In this document: piece after piece, positions 6,722-14,765 of the stretch | Layout: each line of letters opens with the position of its first letter | How positions within the stretch are numbered: position 1 is the stretch's first letter | NCBI GenBank assembly: GCA_014380615.1 | Contig: JACMJM010000043.1 | Span: forward strand, 106,848-170,847 | Reading direction: 5' to 3' | Source: Sphingobacteriaceae bacterium | GTDB taxonomy: Bacteria; Bacteroidota; Bacteroidia; Sphingobacteriales; Sphingobacteriaceae | DNA length: 64,000 bases | Program-made: the position numbers and the translations under genes | The notes under the pieces: generated by a model | Database searches by the model: none | The model's input: the letters and a program-made list of their open reading frames with translations, nothing else | Told to the model about the DNA's origin: nothing

Positions 6722-7273
6722 TTAAGCTGCTGCAACTAATAAACTAGCTACACCACCTACAGGTTTGTAAATCGGCGGAGCAGTTTCCTGCAAAGATTTA
6801 AACATTAATTTAGTTGCACGGCCATCGGTACCAGCTTTTCCGGAAGTACCGTCACTGTCATCCTTATAGGCCGGATCGTTAAGGCTGCCAACTACGCGCC
6901 ATTTTCCATTCTTCTCAAGAACTACGAAAACACCGGGAAGGTTGTCAGTATAACTGTCGAAACCAAGGAAAGCAGCTTCGTTACCAGGTGAGCTCAGCTC
7001 AACACTGTTCTCACGACCTTTACCGTCGCGAGGACCTACCATTTTAGATTTTACTTCACCGGTTTCAAGGGTGCAGTAAATCTCAATAAATTTTTTACCG
7101 GTTTTACATACGATGAGATCTTCCATCTCGATCAGCTCGGCATAAGTTGTGGCAGTCTCCGGATCACCAAGAGCCGGAAACGTTAATATGTCCTCACAAG
7201 GACAAAATAAAATCCTGGAGATACCGGCTGCATTTCTGCGGCCGGCTGGCCAGGTGAGGTTTTGTAAATTCAT
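6722..7273 (-). CDS. phage structural protein candidate (tail tube or decoration)
   Basis: 183 residues, mostly beta-rich with many Gly/Thr/Val, a central charged loop (GPRDGKGRENS), GKWRVVGSLNDPAY near residue 125, and an Ala-rich C-terminus. Its place, two genes after the capsid and before the connector-like genes, suits a tube or decoration protein. No definite family was recognised; the assignment rests on composition and position. Confidence 0.5.
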   Translation of the reverse strand: MNLQNLTWPAGRRNAAGISRILFCPCEDILTFPALGDPETATTYAELIEMEDLIVCKTGKKFIEIYCTLETGEVKSKMVGPRDGKGRENSVELSSPGNEAAFLGFDSYTDNLPGVFVVLEKNGKWRVVGSLNDPAYKDDSDGTSGKAGTDGRATKLMFKSLQETAPPIYKPVGGVASLLVAAA

Positions 7274-7308
7274 AGGTAGATGAATTAAAATAGGGTTAAA
7301 TATTTTTG

Positions 7309-7872
7309 TTATTTCTCCATTTTGGTAAGGGCTCCGCTCTGGCGGTCTTTCATCACTATTAAAGCATCTTCATTCTTTGAAAGCTCGGCAAGTGTTAATT
7401 TTCCGTGACCAGGTACAGTAAATTTGCCCCCTTGAAGTTTGTATTTCTCTCCTTCAATAGATACAATCAAGGTGTTTGCGTCCTTAACCTCAGACTGGAG
7501 AGCAATTTGTTCGCTCATTTCTTTGACCATTCCGAGAGCGGTGTCACGCTCTGCAGTAACTGAAGTAATCTGAGACTTCAACGAAGCAAGTGAAACACAT
7601 TCTGCTGTCAGACGATCAATCTCTTGTTTTGAGTTCAAATTAATTTCATGAATATTAGCTTTAAATGCTACTATAGATTTATCTGCCTCAACCAAGATTA
7701 AGTCTTTCGCGGTAAGTTGCTTTTCAAGGGCAACTATTTGCTTATTTGCGTCCAGGATAATTAACTCTTCAAAATCTTTGAGGAATTCAGCTATAAGCCC
7801 TTCGTGTGCTTCTGGAGCAGCGCCACCGATCAGGATAACAAGACCATTAGCGGTCAAATCTTTTTTTGCCAT
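7309..7872 (-). CDS. coiled-coil phage protein
   Basis: 187 residues. Residues 25-125 are heptad-rich coiled coil (LIILDANKQIVALEKQL, SVTAERDTALGMVKEM). The last 50 form a small beta domain with repeated Gly. Lying directly downstream of the capsid gene, it could be a head assembly or scaffold-like protein. The coiled-coil tail of the prohead protease (9092-10504) is an alternative scaffold. Confidence 0.6.
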   Translation of the reverse strand: MAKKDLTANGLVILIGGAAPEAHEGLIAEFLKDFEELIILDANKQIVALEKQLTAKDLILVEADKSIVAFKANIHEINLNSKQEIDRLTAECVSLASLKSQITSVTAERDTALGMVKEMSEQIALQSEVKDANTLIVSIEGEKYKLQGGKFTVPGHGKLTLAELSKNEDALIVMKDRQSGALTKMEK

Positions 7873-7886
7873 GTTTTTAAGTATAA

Positions 7887-7909
7887 GTCCGGGCGTTAGA
7901 AACCCGGAC
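7887..7909 (-). terminator. hairpin after capsid gene
   Basis: GTCCGGG (7887-7893) and CCCGGAC (7903-7909) flank a 9-base loop, between the capsid stop (7929) and the next start (7872). There is no long U-run, so it may be a partial terminator or mRNA stabiliser that keeps capsid expression high. Confidence 0.5.
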
Positions 7910-7928
7910 AGATTAATTATTCAGTTAC

Positions 7929-9059
7929 TTATACCAGCTCTACGTCGTTAGAACAAACGTACTCACCAATCCAGAAGCCGTAGCCTTTGTAGTAATCGGT
8001 GTAAGCTTTTACCGTCCGGTCAACTTTTTCAACCTCGAAAATTTGCTGATTTTTAGGCTTTTTCAATCCACCCTGACGGTTCCAGGAAGGAGTAGTCCAA
8101 ATTTTATTTGAGCCAACCATTGAAGGCAAACCAACTACCCGGATATTGTCGTTCTTCAGCTTAGTGATTTTCGACTCATCTATTTTGGCGTAGTTTGTAT
8201 TGTGCTTCTCCTCCATTCCGTCTCTGAACAAGTCATGAAGATCTTCCTGCATGAAAACGAAGTCCAATTCGTTGCGAAGCAGACGGGGAATCTCTTTTAT
8301 CATGGTCTCAACATAATCTACCATCAAAAGACCGGTAGCAGGAACAGCGCCCAGAGCGATTAGCTCCAATTTTCCTGCAGTATTTAAAGCATTGATTTGC
8401 TTTTTAATACCTAGTATGCTTTTGCCAGCTGCAGTAGCTGTACCTGGTACGATAGCAGGAGAGTTATCGCCAAAATAAATCTCAGTCAATTCCAGGTCCT
8501 TATCAGCTTGGATTAGAGCATTCATTAACCACCATTTGGTATATGGCCATTCTCGACGATCAAGGCTATTGTCGCCAAGGAAACCTAACCAGCTTTCCTC
8601 CAAATCGTCAGGTGTTTCCTGTAAGTCGATTTTTAGTTTTCCCAATGGAATTTTTAAAGGCTCAAACGTAACACCACCGATAGGAGTAAAGGCTTTTTGG
8701 AAACGTTGCAAAACACGGGTAAACTCCGCTGATACTTTCTCCATAACCGTTTTGTCTGTTATCCTGGTAGGGAAGTAACTAGCAGTAACCGATCGCTGCA
8801 TTAAGCGGGTCATTATGTCTTTTACACCCTGCCCTTCAGCACGATAGTAGGCCCCCCATTCTGCAATTACGTCTGCGGCCGTAATGGTAAATAAGCTGGC
8901 ATTTAAATTACCCTGAGGGATAAAATTAAAAGCCGCGAAAACAAGGCCCGTTTCTGTGGCTAAACCGGGAGCTCCGGCAGCAGTGGCGCAAAATGCACCA
9001 AAAAGAAAACTCATTGCCAACCAGGCAACTGTTTTGAACGATAAAATTAAGTGTTTCAT
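7929..9059 (-). CDS. major capsid protein
   Basis: 376 residues directly after the prohead protease gene. The body has the Trp/Tyr-rich loops and long helices common in phage capsids (AEWGAYYRAEGQGVKDI; DLEESWLGFLGD; WPYTKWWLMNALIQ) and a C-terminal beta region (YTDYYKGYGFWIGEYV). The first ~30 residues (LILSFKTVAWLAMSFLFGAF) look like a membrane or signal segment, odd for a capsid protein. They may be a delta-like domain removed by the protease. No later Met offers a better start until about residue 84. Confidence 0.8.
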   Translation of the reverse strand: MKHLILSFKTVAWLAMSFLFGAFCATAAGAPGLATETGLVFAAFNFIPQGNLNASLFTITAADVIAEWGAYYRAEGQGVKDIMTRLMQRSVTASYFPTRITDKTVMEKVSAEFTRVLQRFQKAFTPIGGVTFEPLKIPLGKLKIDLQETPDDLEESWLGFLGDNSLDRREWPYTKWWLMNALIQADKDLELTEIYFGDNSPAIVPGTATAAGKSILGIKKQINALNTAGKLELIALGAVPATGLLMVDYVETMIKEIPRLLRNELDFVFMQEDLHDLFRDGMEEKHNTNYAKIDESKITKLKNDNIRVVGLPSMVGSNKIWTTPSWNRQGGLKKPKNQQIFEVEKVDRTVKAYTDYYKGYGFWIGEYVCSNDVELV

Positions 9060-9091
9060 AGATGGATATAGGGTAAAATGTAGTTGCTTAT

Positions 9092-10504
9092 TTAGTTTGT
9101 TCCCAGAACTTTATCTGCGTTTTTATTATGTGGAAGATTATCGATCTGGGCTTGATAATCTATTTCTTCACCGGCTGGTGGAGTATCATTAGCTGCACCT
9201 TGCTCGGAGTTGTGCACGCCACCAGGTAGTTTCGATAAGCGGCCCTGAAGATCTGCGATAGTTGCGTTTGCGGTTGCCAGCTCTGCAGTAGCAGTATCAA
9301 ACTTTCCTTGTACTTCAGTTAAAGAAGTATTAAGGTTTGATAATGAAGTGTTAGCAGTCGCTAATTCTTCAGTAAGGCGGGTTACATCTTTAGAGGCTTG
9401 CTCTGCAGACTCAAGAAATCCGGTTTCGACCAGGATTGCGGTTGTGATTCCGGCATCTTTCAGGTCCCCGTTTGCATCCTGGATAAGGTTGTCTACCTGC
9501 TCAGTCTGAGCTGTGGCCAGAGCCACTAAGTTTTTAATTTCCATTTTCGAAGTATGTAGGGTTGTAGAATTTTGTACTGGAGGTAGTGAGGCCGAAAATA
9601 TTTTGCCGCCTCTTATTTCTTGAGCAGCTTCAGATAAGGACCTGATCCCGTCAATAAGGCCTATACGAACAGAATCCTGATAATTGAATACTTTTCCCGT
9701 ATTCCATTCATCAGAAGTTAATTTGCCTGATCTGTTTTCAGCATAATTGGAGATAAAGGACATAGCCAGTTCAGCTATTTCCTCAAGAATTAGTTCATCA
9801 TTCCCTTGAATAGCATCACGGAAAGACTTGTTCTTATCTTTTGATACAGCAGGATAGTAGGTTTTTATCTGATATCCTTGCTTTTCAAAGTAAGGAATGT
9901 GATTTACTATTGTGGTGTAAGCTCCGATAGAGCCGGTGCTTGCGTGTTTATTGGCCGCGTAAATTGCCTTATGCCCTGATGCTATCCATGCTCCGGCACT
10001 GTAAGCACCTCCTTCAATCAGAGCTATGGTGGGTTTATCAATATACCTAACAAAATCTGTAAACTGAGGAGTTCCGTCAGCCTGACCACCAGGAGAATCA
10101 ATAAAAGATATCATACCCTCCATTTGAGGTAATGACATCAGATCACTAACCCAGCCTTGACGTTTTACCATACCAGGCTCACCGCAGGATCCATTGTATT
10201 TAAGTACAGGTCCGATAACAGGAATTACAGCAACGCTGCCAGCTTCAATTACTCTTTCATCAATTTCAAATTGGCGGCTTTCTCTGTTGTACCGGTAAGG
10301 GTCTACTCTTTTATTTTTACTGTTAAGGATAAATGGCTGTTCGCTTTCTGCAGATCCGCTCAAGAACTCAGATCCGCTCACCTTTCCTTGAAGCATACCG
10401 AGCACTAGCGGCAAATGGCTCTCGGCAAATTGTTGATCAATTAGCCAGGCACCACGAAGAATTGCAGATAGTGTAGAGTTAAACATTGAAACAATAATCG
10501 CCAA
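9092..10504 (-). CDS. prohead protease, S49/SppA type, with coiled-coil tail
   Basis: 470 residues. Residues about 130-215 carry the Clp/crotonase-fold protease signature: IDSPGG (oxyanion region) and EGGAYSAGAWIASG with the nucleophilic Ser in YSAGA, then ASTGSIGAYT. The C-terminal third (residues ~310-440) is Ala/Thr-rich coiled coil (ATANTSLSNLNTSL), as in protease-scaffold fusions where the tail acts as scaffold and is later digested. The start may be 10504 or the internal Met at 10486. The capsid gene follows after 32 bases. Confidence 0.88.
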   Translation of the reverse strand: MAIIVSMFNSTLSAILRGAWLIDQQFAESHLPLVLGMLQGKVSGSEFLSGSAESEQPFILNSKNKRVDPYRYNRESRQFEIDERVIEAGSVAVIPVIGPVLKYNGSCGEPGMVKRQGWVSDLMSLPQMEGMISFIDSPGGQADGTPQFTDFVRYIDKPTIALIEGGAYSAGAWIASGHKAIYAANKHASTGSIGAYTTIVNHIPYFEKQGYQIKTYYPAVSKDKNKSFRDAIQGNDELILEEIAELAMSFISNYAENRSGKLTSDEWNTGKVFNYQDSVRIGLIDGIRSLSEAAQEIRGGKIFSASLPPVQNSTTLHTSKMEIKNLVALATAQTEQVDNLIQDANGDLKDAGITTAILVETGFLESAEQASKDVTRLTEELATANTSLSNLNTSLTEVQGKFDTATAELATANATIADLQGRLSKLPGGVHNSEQGAANDTPPAGEEIDYQAQIDNLPHNKNADKVLGTN

Positions 10505-10515
10505 AGCAATCTGCC

Positions 10516-10528
10516 GGCTAAACGACTG
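10516..10528 (-). promoter_or_regulatory. late-gene leader motif, copy 3
   Basis: GGCTAAACGACTG lies 12 bases before the protease start. With its flank GCAATCTGCC it is the closest relative of copy 2 at 5616. Confidence 0.45.
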
Positions 10529-10533
10529 CTTTT

Positions 10534-11013
10534 TTAAGCGACTATTTCGAGCGCTCTATGGAGGGCCTGAGTAGTAAATTGGAGATTATAACCTTTGCTC
10601 GAGCTTCGCTGATCTCCGGAGTTGAAAACAGATTTTAATTGAAGGGGGAAGGTTGGGGATCCGATCAATTTAAGTTTACCGCGCGGATCTGTGAGTTTAA
10701 CCAGGAACTGAAGATCTTCCATTTCATAAAGTAAACTGGTAAGCTCTGGCTTGTCTCCGGGTGTGAAAGCATTTACCTTTAAATTGAAATGGGTACCGTG
10801 CGTTGTTTTTTCCGGTTCATCCGAAAATAATAATGTTTCCGGAGTAGAATAGCCCTGGTACCATGCAGTTCCGGCCAATAGTACAATACCGGCAGCTGAT
10901 ATGGTGTGGCTGTTGATCTGCGGGAATTGCGCTATATAAATTGAGGGGATGAACTGAAAGGTGATATATCCGCCGCGGTTTCTGATTGGTCTGGAAGGAA
11001 AGTTGCTTATCAT
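10534..11013 (-). CDS. hypothetical phage protein (head region)
   Basis: 159 residues, beta-rich, with frequent Thr/Phe/Pro and no signal peptide. Segments such as HFNLKVNAFTPGDKPELT and VKLTDPRGKLKLIGSPTFPL suggest a beta-sandwich minor structural protein. It precedes the protease gene and carries leader motif copy 4 thirty bases upstream, so it is likely the first gene of the late operon. Family not recognised. Confidence 0.6.
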   Translation of the reverse strand: MISNFPSRPIRNRGGYITFQFIPSIYIAQFPQINSHTISAAGIVLLAGTAWYQGYSTPETLLFSDEPEKTTHGTHFNLKVNAFTPGDKPELTSLLYEMEDLQFLVKLTDPRGKLKLIGSPTFPLQLKSVFNSGDQRSSSKGYNLQFTTQALHRALEIVA

Positions 11014-11042
11014 AAAAGCAAGGTCGGAAGGAAAAAAGAGAT

Positions 11043-11055
11043 GGTAAACGACAGG
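11043..11055 (-). promoter_or_regulatory. late-gene leader motif, copy 4
   Basis: GGTAAACGACAGG, identical to copy 1, with TCGGAAGGA at the same distance downstream on the minus strand. It is the rightmost copy, at the head of the structural operon, where a late promoter would be expected. Confidence 0.55.
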
Positions 11056-11121
11056 TAATATACCGTTTTTATAAATTGTTTGCGTTTACGACTACTTCAT
11101 GAGCGATTTATTCGAAAATTA

Positions 11122-11586
11122 TTAGGCTGATTTATAGATAGTTATTCTATTCTTCTCACGCTCCCAAGCTTTTTGCATGGTTTTGATTGGTAATTCGTCT
11201 TCTAAAATCGAAAACTTCTCGCGAAAAGTTAAAAGCCGCATGTTCAGATCTCCTTTGCGCTGTAGCCTGGGCTGTACGAACTCAACCATTTTCTCCTGGA
11301 ATTCGTCCAATAAAAAATTATTGAATCGGTACTGGCATTTTGTAGGTATTACGTTTCCAAAGTTCCTCCAGTAGAACTCGGATAGCTCTACCTCCATTTT
11401 GCAGGTGAGGTAGCGCATATTCATGCCCAGCTGCTCGGGTTCTGCTTTGGTTTTATGCCTGAGGGAATTAATCAAAAAAGCTCCATAACGGTTTTTTTCC
11501 GTCAGGATAAAAGGATCTACCGAATAGTGATATGCCAGGTATTTCTTCAGATACGGCTGAAGGGCTACCGGTAAACATAAACGCAT
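11122..11586 (-). CDS. hypothetical phage protein, basic
   Basis: 154 residues, Arg/Lys/Phe-rich and helical, without Cys motifs. Several basic helices (YRFNNFLLDEFQEKM; QPRLQRKGDLNMRLL; KAWEREKNRITIYK) suggest nucleic-acid contact, for example a late regulator. It stands alone between the iteron-like array and the first leader-motif copy, where late-gene activators often lie. This is inference from position and charge only. Confidence 0.55.
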   Translation of the reverse strand: MRLCLPVALQPYLKKYLAYHYSVDPFILTEKNRYGAFLINSLRHKTKAEPEQLGMNMRYLTCKMEVELSEFYWRNFGNVIPTKCQYRFNNFLLDEFQEKMVEFVQPRLQRKGDLNMRLLTFREKFSILEDELPIKTMQKAWEREKNRITIYKSA

Positions 11587-11705
11587 GAAAACTAATTAAC
11601 TAAACTCATCAAAAGGAGCTTAAATATACTCAAAGCGCAAGAATTAGTTACATCATTCGAAAAAAAATTAAAAACAGCGATTTTAAAAGAAATCAAAAAC
11701 CTGCT

Positions 11706-11918
11706 GTTACACCGTTACACCGTTACAAACCTTCTTTATCTCATTCATAATGAGAGAAATACAGCTGTAACAACCTCGTAACAGTTGTAACAGTAACGTA
11801 ACAGTTGTAACGCTGTATAATGTATTGTTACATCTACTGTTACATTCGCTAAACCTGCCAAACTGTCTTATTATCATTTCTTTATTTTCTTATAAAGAAA
11901 GTAAGTAACAGTTGTAAC
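11706..11918. repeat. iteron-like GTAAC/GTTAC array
   Basis: Thirteen GTTAC or GTAAC pentamers in 213 bases: three tandem GTTACACC-type 8-mers at 11706, 11714 and 11722; GTAAC at 11767, 11778, 11787, 11793, 11798 and 11807; GTTAC at 11827 and 11839; GTAAC at 11905 and 11914. GTAACAGTTGTAAC recurs three times (11778, 11798, 11905). The orientation flips within the array. It lies in the largest gene-free gap of the phage (11587-12218), fitting a replication origin or a regulator-binding cluster. Confidence 0.65.
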
Positions 11919-12218
11919 AGTAAAAAGGCAATTTTAAAATGTAGACCTTTTTTCCCATTCCGGGAGGGTGTTTTAAAATTTCTAAAAAAAATCGCTGGTT
12001 ACCGCACCCCCCCCAACAGAAAAAGGGAGCGCCGTTTTTTTTCGCCCTTTTTGATCAGGTTTATATGGTATTCGCTCCGCTCATGAGGTATTGCGTTGTC
12101 TCGGCCGAGCCTCGACGACGCCTGGCGCCATTGCCGCAACCCGGATTTAAGTACCGGGAGAATCGTCTGTACAAAAAATTTATTTACCAGAGTGCGTATA
12201 TTGGATTTTTGACCGGTT
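11919..12218. other. gene-free stretch right of the GTAAC array
   Basis: A C-run at 12007-12014 and GC-rich sequence at 12060-12165 (CGCTCCGCTC, CGACGACGCC) contrast with the AT-rich array to the left. Such AT/GC switches accompany phage origins, but no DnaA-like box was recognised. The right end should hold the promoter of the plus-strand gene at 12219. Confidence 0.35.
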
Positions 12219-12479
12219 ATGATCCAGTTTAAGTTTCATGTAAAAAAGGATGGAAAGGAATATGTTTTCCTGATAAGGGGATTGGAGGGTGTTGATGAAA
12301 ACACCTATCAGGTTTTTGTTAATGGTGATGATAAGGCTACCATCAGGAAGACGGCCAGCGGATGGAAAGAGCCTGGGATCCGGCGGATCACGGACCGATC
12401 GGTTGAGGCTATCGGGAAGAAGATTGATAATTACCTGGACGGTAACTGGAGAGACAGGATCGATCCGGAAAATAAATAA
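12219..12479 (+). CDS. hypothetical phage protein
   Basis: 86 residues, the only plus-strand gene in the body of the phage array. The N-terminal half is a predicted beta sheet (FKFHVKKDGKEYVFLIRGL, then YQVFVNGDDKATI). The C-terminus is charged. A clear terminator follows 2 bases after the stop. The isolated orientation next to the GTAAC array suggests a separately controlled regulator or moron gene. Confidence 0.6.
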   Translation: MIQFKFHVKKDGKEYVFLIRGLEGVDENTYQVFVNGDDKATIRKTASGWKEPGIRRITDRSVEAIGKKIDNYLDGNWRDRIDPENK

Positions 12480-12481
12480 AA

Positions 12482-12502
12482 AAACCCGAATAAATCGGGT
12501 TT
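12482..12502. terminator. terminator
   Basis: AAACCCGA (12482-12489) and TCGGGTTT (12495-12502) with a 5-base loop end the plus-strand gene 12219-12479. It could also serve minus-strand transcripts from 12560. Confidence 0.75.
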
Positions 12503-12559
12503 AGAATTTGGAAATAAGTGGTTAATCGCTTATCTTTAAGCAAGATTTGCGGGGAATGA

Positions 12560-12781
12560 CTATCCAATTGATAGGGATACTGACTCGCCTGAATTAGCAT
12601 CATCTTTCATAAATAATATCTCTGCAGCCTCTTCATCCGGATAGCCTTCGACCTTCACCAGGAAGTCGTCCATATCATTATCAAACTTTTTAGTTAATGC
12701 TTTATTAATGGCAGCGTTGTCCATATCTGCCGGTACATCGGCCTGGTATTGAATTACGGCGTAAATAGTTTTGAATTCCAT
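12560..12781 (-). CDS. hypothetical phage protein
   Basis: 73 residues, acidic. FKTIYAVIQYQADVPADMD forms a beta strand and loop before a helix (NAAINKALTKKFDNDMDDF), like a small alpha/beta early protein. It is the last gene of the early minus-strand array before the terminator. No family recognised. Confidence 0.55.
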   Translation of the reverse strand: MEFKTIYAVIQYQADVPADMDNAAINKALTKKFDNDMDDFLVKVEGYPDEEAAEILFMKDDANSGESVSLSIG

Positions 12782-12787
12782 GATTGT

Positions 12788-13225
12788 TTAATTTGGTGTG
12801 TCTCTATTTGGGCCGCCTTTCTTTGAGCCCATTACAGCGCTGGCCGGAAAGCCCTCCCCAATAATTTCAATTCGGCCCTCATCAAACCATTCGTTCTTTT
12901 CGACCTTGCCATCTTTAGCGGGTGGTGTTAGGCCGTACTGATCACAGCCAGTGAGATACTCAGCTCTGCCAATAATAATGCCCTCAAAACCCGTGACTTT
13001 ATCTTTAGCCTTTTCTCCTAACTTGAATCTTCCTGAGTTGGAGTGAAGCTCCTGGCTAATAGTAGCAGCTAATGTCCTAAGTTCATCTAGAACACCATAG
13101 AGTCGCTCAGCGTCCGGGTCTTCGCCGAACCGATCAGATGGTAGAAGTTTAATCATTAAATCTTTGCCTTCCTCGTAAAGGCCGCCAATTTTGTCAATTG
13201 TTTCTTCAAATTGTTGTTTGTCCAT
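12788..13225 (-). CDS. phage protein with conserved KDKVTGFEG domain
   Basis: 145 residues. An N-terminal helical part precedes a beta domain at residues ~70-120: LGEKAKDKVTGFEGIIIGR, AEYLTGCDQYGLTP, GRIEIIGE. This TGF-G-RAEYLTGC-QY pattern is common in small phage proteins of unknown role. It sits 6 bases upstream of 12560-12781 on the same strand. Confidence 0.65.
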   Translation of the reverse strand: MDKQQFEETIDKIGGLYEEGKDLMIKLLPSDRFGEDPDAERLYGVLDELRTLAATISQELHSNSGRFKLGEKAKDKVTGFEGIIIGRAEYLTGCDQYGLTPPAKDGKVEKNEWFDEGRIEIIGEGFPASAVMGSKKGGPNRDTPN

Positions 13226-13246
13226 ATTTATAGTTTAAAAGAATAA

Positions 13247-13576
13247 TTAATCATTAGTGCTGAAATCTGAACTACTTCCCGAGTCAGAAGATCCGCTGTC
13301 CCAGGATCCGCCAGAGCCAGCACCACCAAAGTCACCACCACCAAAACCGCTGAAGCCCGGACTATCATCAGATCGGGAGCTGTGATCACTGCTGCTCGTG
13401 TCCAGGATACTTGAGGGATCCAGTGGGTTGAATGCTGAGGCGATTGCCGGCGAATCTTCTGTGCTTGAGTAATCGGACCTGGTGGACCGGCCGCCGGTGG
13501 GTGCCGCCCCCCTCGAGAGAAAAGAGCGCTGCGGCTTTTCCTTTTTTCTGAATACATTTTTTAGAAAGTTGAACAT
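13247..13576 (-). CDS. Ser/Gly/Asp-rich low-complexity protein
   Basis: 109 residues. A short amphipathic basic N-terminus (NFLKNVFRKKEKPQRSF) is followed by a disordered Ser/Asp/Gly tail (FGGGDFGGAGSGGS, SDSGSSSD). The alternative frame of similar length (13228-13557) lacks such a clear bias and was not chosen. The layout resembles small phage proteins that associate with membrane through the basic helix. It abuts the next gene upstream by one base. Confidence 0.5.
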   Translation of the reverse strand: MFNFLKNVFRKKEKPQRSFLSRGAAPTGGRSTRSDYSSTEDSPAIASAFNPLDPSSILDTSSSDHSSRSDDSPGFSGFGGGDFGGAGSGGSWDSGSSDSGSSSDFSTND

Positions 13577-13577
13577 A

Positions 13578-13796
13578 TTACGGGTTTGATATTAATTTGA
13601 ACTTGTGAATTCCGTGGAAGTCTGACGTGTGGTTGTGATTATTGAAAGACACCGAATATTTGTACATACCTTTTTCCGCATCCCATTCGACACTTGCTTC
13701 TCTGCCATTCAGAAATTCATAATTGTAATTTGATTCGATAAGGATTTTGCAACGATCCTCGACCAGGCTTCCATAACTGTCAACGAATTTTCCCAT
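13578..13796 (-). CDS. hypothetical phage protein
   Basis: 72 residues with no recognised domain. The N-terminus MGKFVDSYGSLVEDRC and the Tyr/Asn-rich middle suggest a small alpha/beta protein. It lies 5 bases after the next gene upstream and 1 base before 13247-13576, within the tightly packed early operon. Confidence 0.5.
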   Translation of the reverse strand: MGKFVDSYGSLVEDRCKILIESNYNYEFLNGREASVEWDAEKGMYKYSVSFNNHNHTSDFHGIHKFKLISNP

Positions 13797-13801
13797 TGTG
13801 T

Positions 13802-14017
13802 TTAAGGGGTTAAAGGTTTAATATCTCCGGAGTCTATCAATTGCTGGAAATCGTCTTTTGAATAAGGCATAGGCGCTAAATGAGTGTACTCCAAAAGTTC
13901 AATACTTTCATGCTGGCCATGCCACAGGCCCACGATCACGAAGTACCGGTTGCCTGGCCGGTTCGTCCACCAGGTGTAAAGCCGGGGCTCGGGTTTGAAC
14001 TTTGGTTTGTCGCTCAT
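13802..14017 (-). CDS. hypothetical phage protein
   Basis: 71 residues. A Pro/Arg/Trp-rich start (KFKPEPRLYTWWTNRPGN) leads to a strand-turn-strand core (YFVIVGLWHGQHESIELLEY). The start overlaps the stop of the upstream gene at 14014 by four bases, a sign of coupled translation. Family unknown. Confidence 0.55.
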   Translation of the reverse strand: MSDKPKFKPEPRLYTWWTNRPGNRYFVIVGLWHGQHESIELLEYTHLAPMPYSKDDFQQLIDSGDIKPLTP

Positions 14018-14256
14018 TTGTTAAGATCTGATGGGAATTGAATTACTTTCCTGGTTACTTCTTCCAATTCATCACCGGTGATTATATGTTCGCAATTTTT
14101 TGAACAGCATTTAATAGCAGCGAACGACTTATACATATGATTTGAAACCACTGCAAAAGGCCCAACCCATTTATACATCCGAATAATCCCAGTTTGCTTA
14201 ATACAGCATTGAGGGCATACAATGGTGTGAATTGAAATAAAGTCTTTATCCATCAT
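14014..14256 (-). CDS. small Cys-rich (zinc-ribbon-like) phage protein
   Basis: 80 residues. VCPQCC near residue 13 and KCCSKNC near residue 49 give two CxxC-like knuckles, as in small zinc ribbons. Basic and aromatic residues lie between. A zinc-binding nucleic-acid or adaptor role is plausible, not proven. Both ends overlap neighbouring genes by four bases. Confidence 0.55.
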   Translation of the reverse strand: MMDKDFISIHTIVCPQCCIKQTGIIRMYKWVGPFAVVSNHMYKSFAAIKCCSKNCEHIITGDELEEVTRKVIQFPSDLNK

Positions 14257-14762
14257 AACGAACTCTGGTTATACTTTGCCAACCACTTTTTTTTAGCTTC
14301 CTTCGGATCCTGACCGGGCATAATCAGGATGGTAGTGTTGTGGTTCATCTTCACCGGGATCAGCGCGGCAAAGTCAATTACCCTGGTTGGGATCCGGCGC
14401 CGGTCCTCACTTTCGAACTTAATCCGCCGGCGTTCTTTGTCCTTTTTCGCCTGAAGCTTTTCTTTTGCACGTTTGGCCTCCAGGGCGTTTGCCTGTTTCT
14501 GTTTTTCGAGCAGCTGGAGGTTTTTCTTGTGCTGTTCATCCTCAGCTCTCCTGGCTTTACGTTTGGGCTTTTCTTTAATCGCCTCAGCTTTTATTGCAAG
14601 CTCTGCCTGGCTTACAAACGCTTCAATTTTTTGGAGAGCGGCATCAAGCTCAGGGCTAATCTTGGCGATACTACGAGACATCTTTTTGAATGCTTCTGCA
14701 GACCGGTTGAAATTTAGCTCGGCCGGATTAACCAGCCGAGCGTTTAAATTGGGCACTTTCAT
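14253..14762 (-). CDS. Lys/Arg-rich coiled-coil phage protein
   Basis: 169 residues. Residues 25-125 are a highly charged helix (LLEKQKQANALEAKRAKEKL, KERRRIKFESEDRRR) suited to coiled-coil or nucleic-acid binding. The C-terminal part becomes more hydrophobic (VIDFAALIPVKM). It overlaps 14014-14256 by four bases and follows the next gene after three bases. Function unknown. Confidence 0.6.
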   Translation of the reverse strand: MKVPNLNARLVNPAELNFNRSAEAFKKMSRSIAKISPELDAALQKIEAFVSQAELAIKAEAIKEKPKRKARRAEDEQHKKNLQLLEKQKQANALEAKRAKEKLQAKKDKERRRIKFESEDRRRIPTRVIDFAALIPVKMNHNTTILIMPGQDPKEAKKKWLAKYNQSSL

Positions 14763-14765
14763 AGT

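Noticed and set aside
11706..11918. Possible CRISPR array
   Set aside because: The pentamer repeats are too short, vary in spacing and flip orientation; there are no spacers of constant length or cas genes.
13228..13557. Alternative 109-residue frame over 13247-13576
   Set aside because: It lies on the same stretch in another frame, is rich in Pro/Val with no clear start site, and is less consistent with the packed operon layout.
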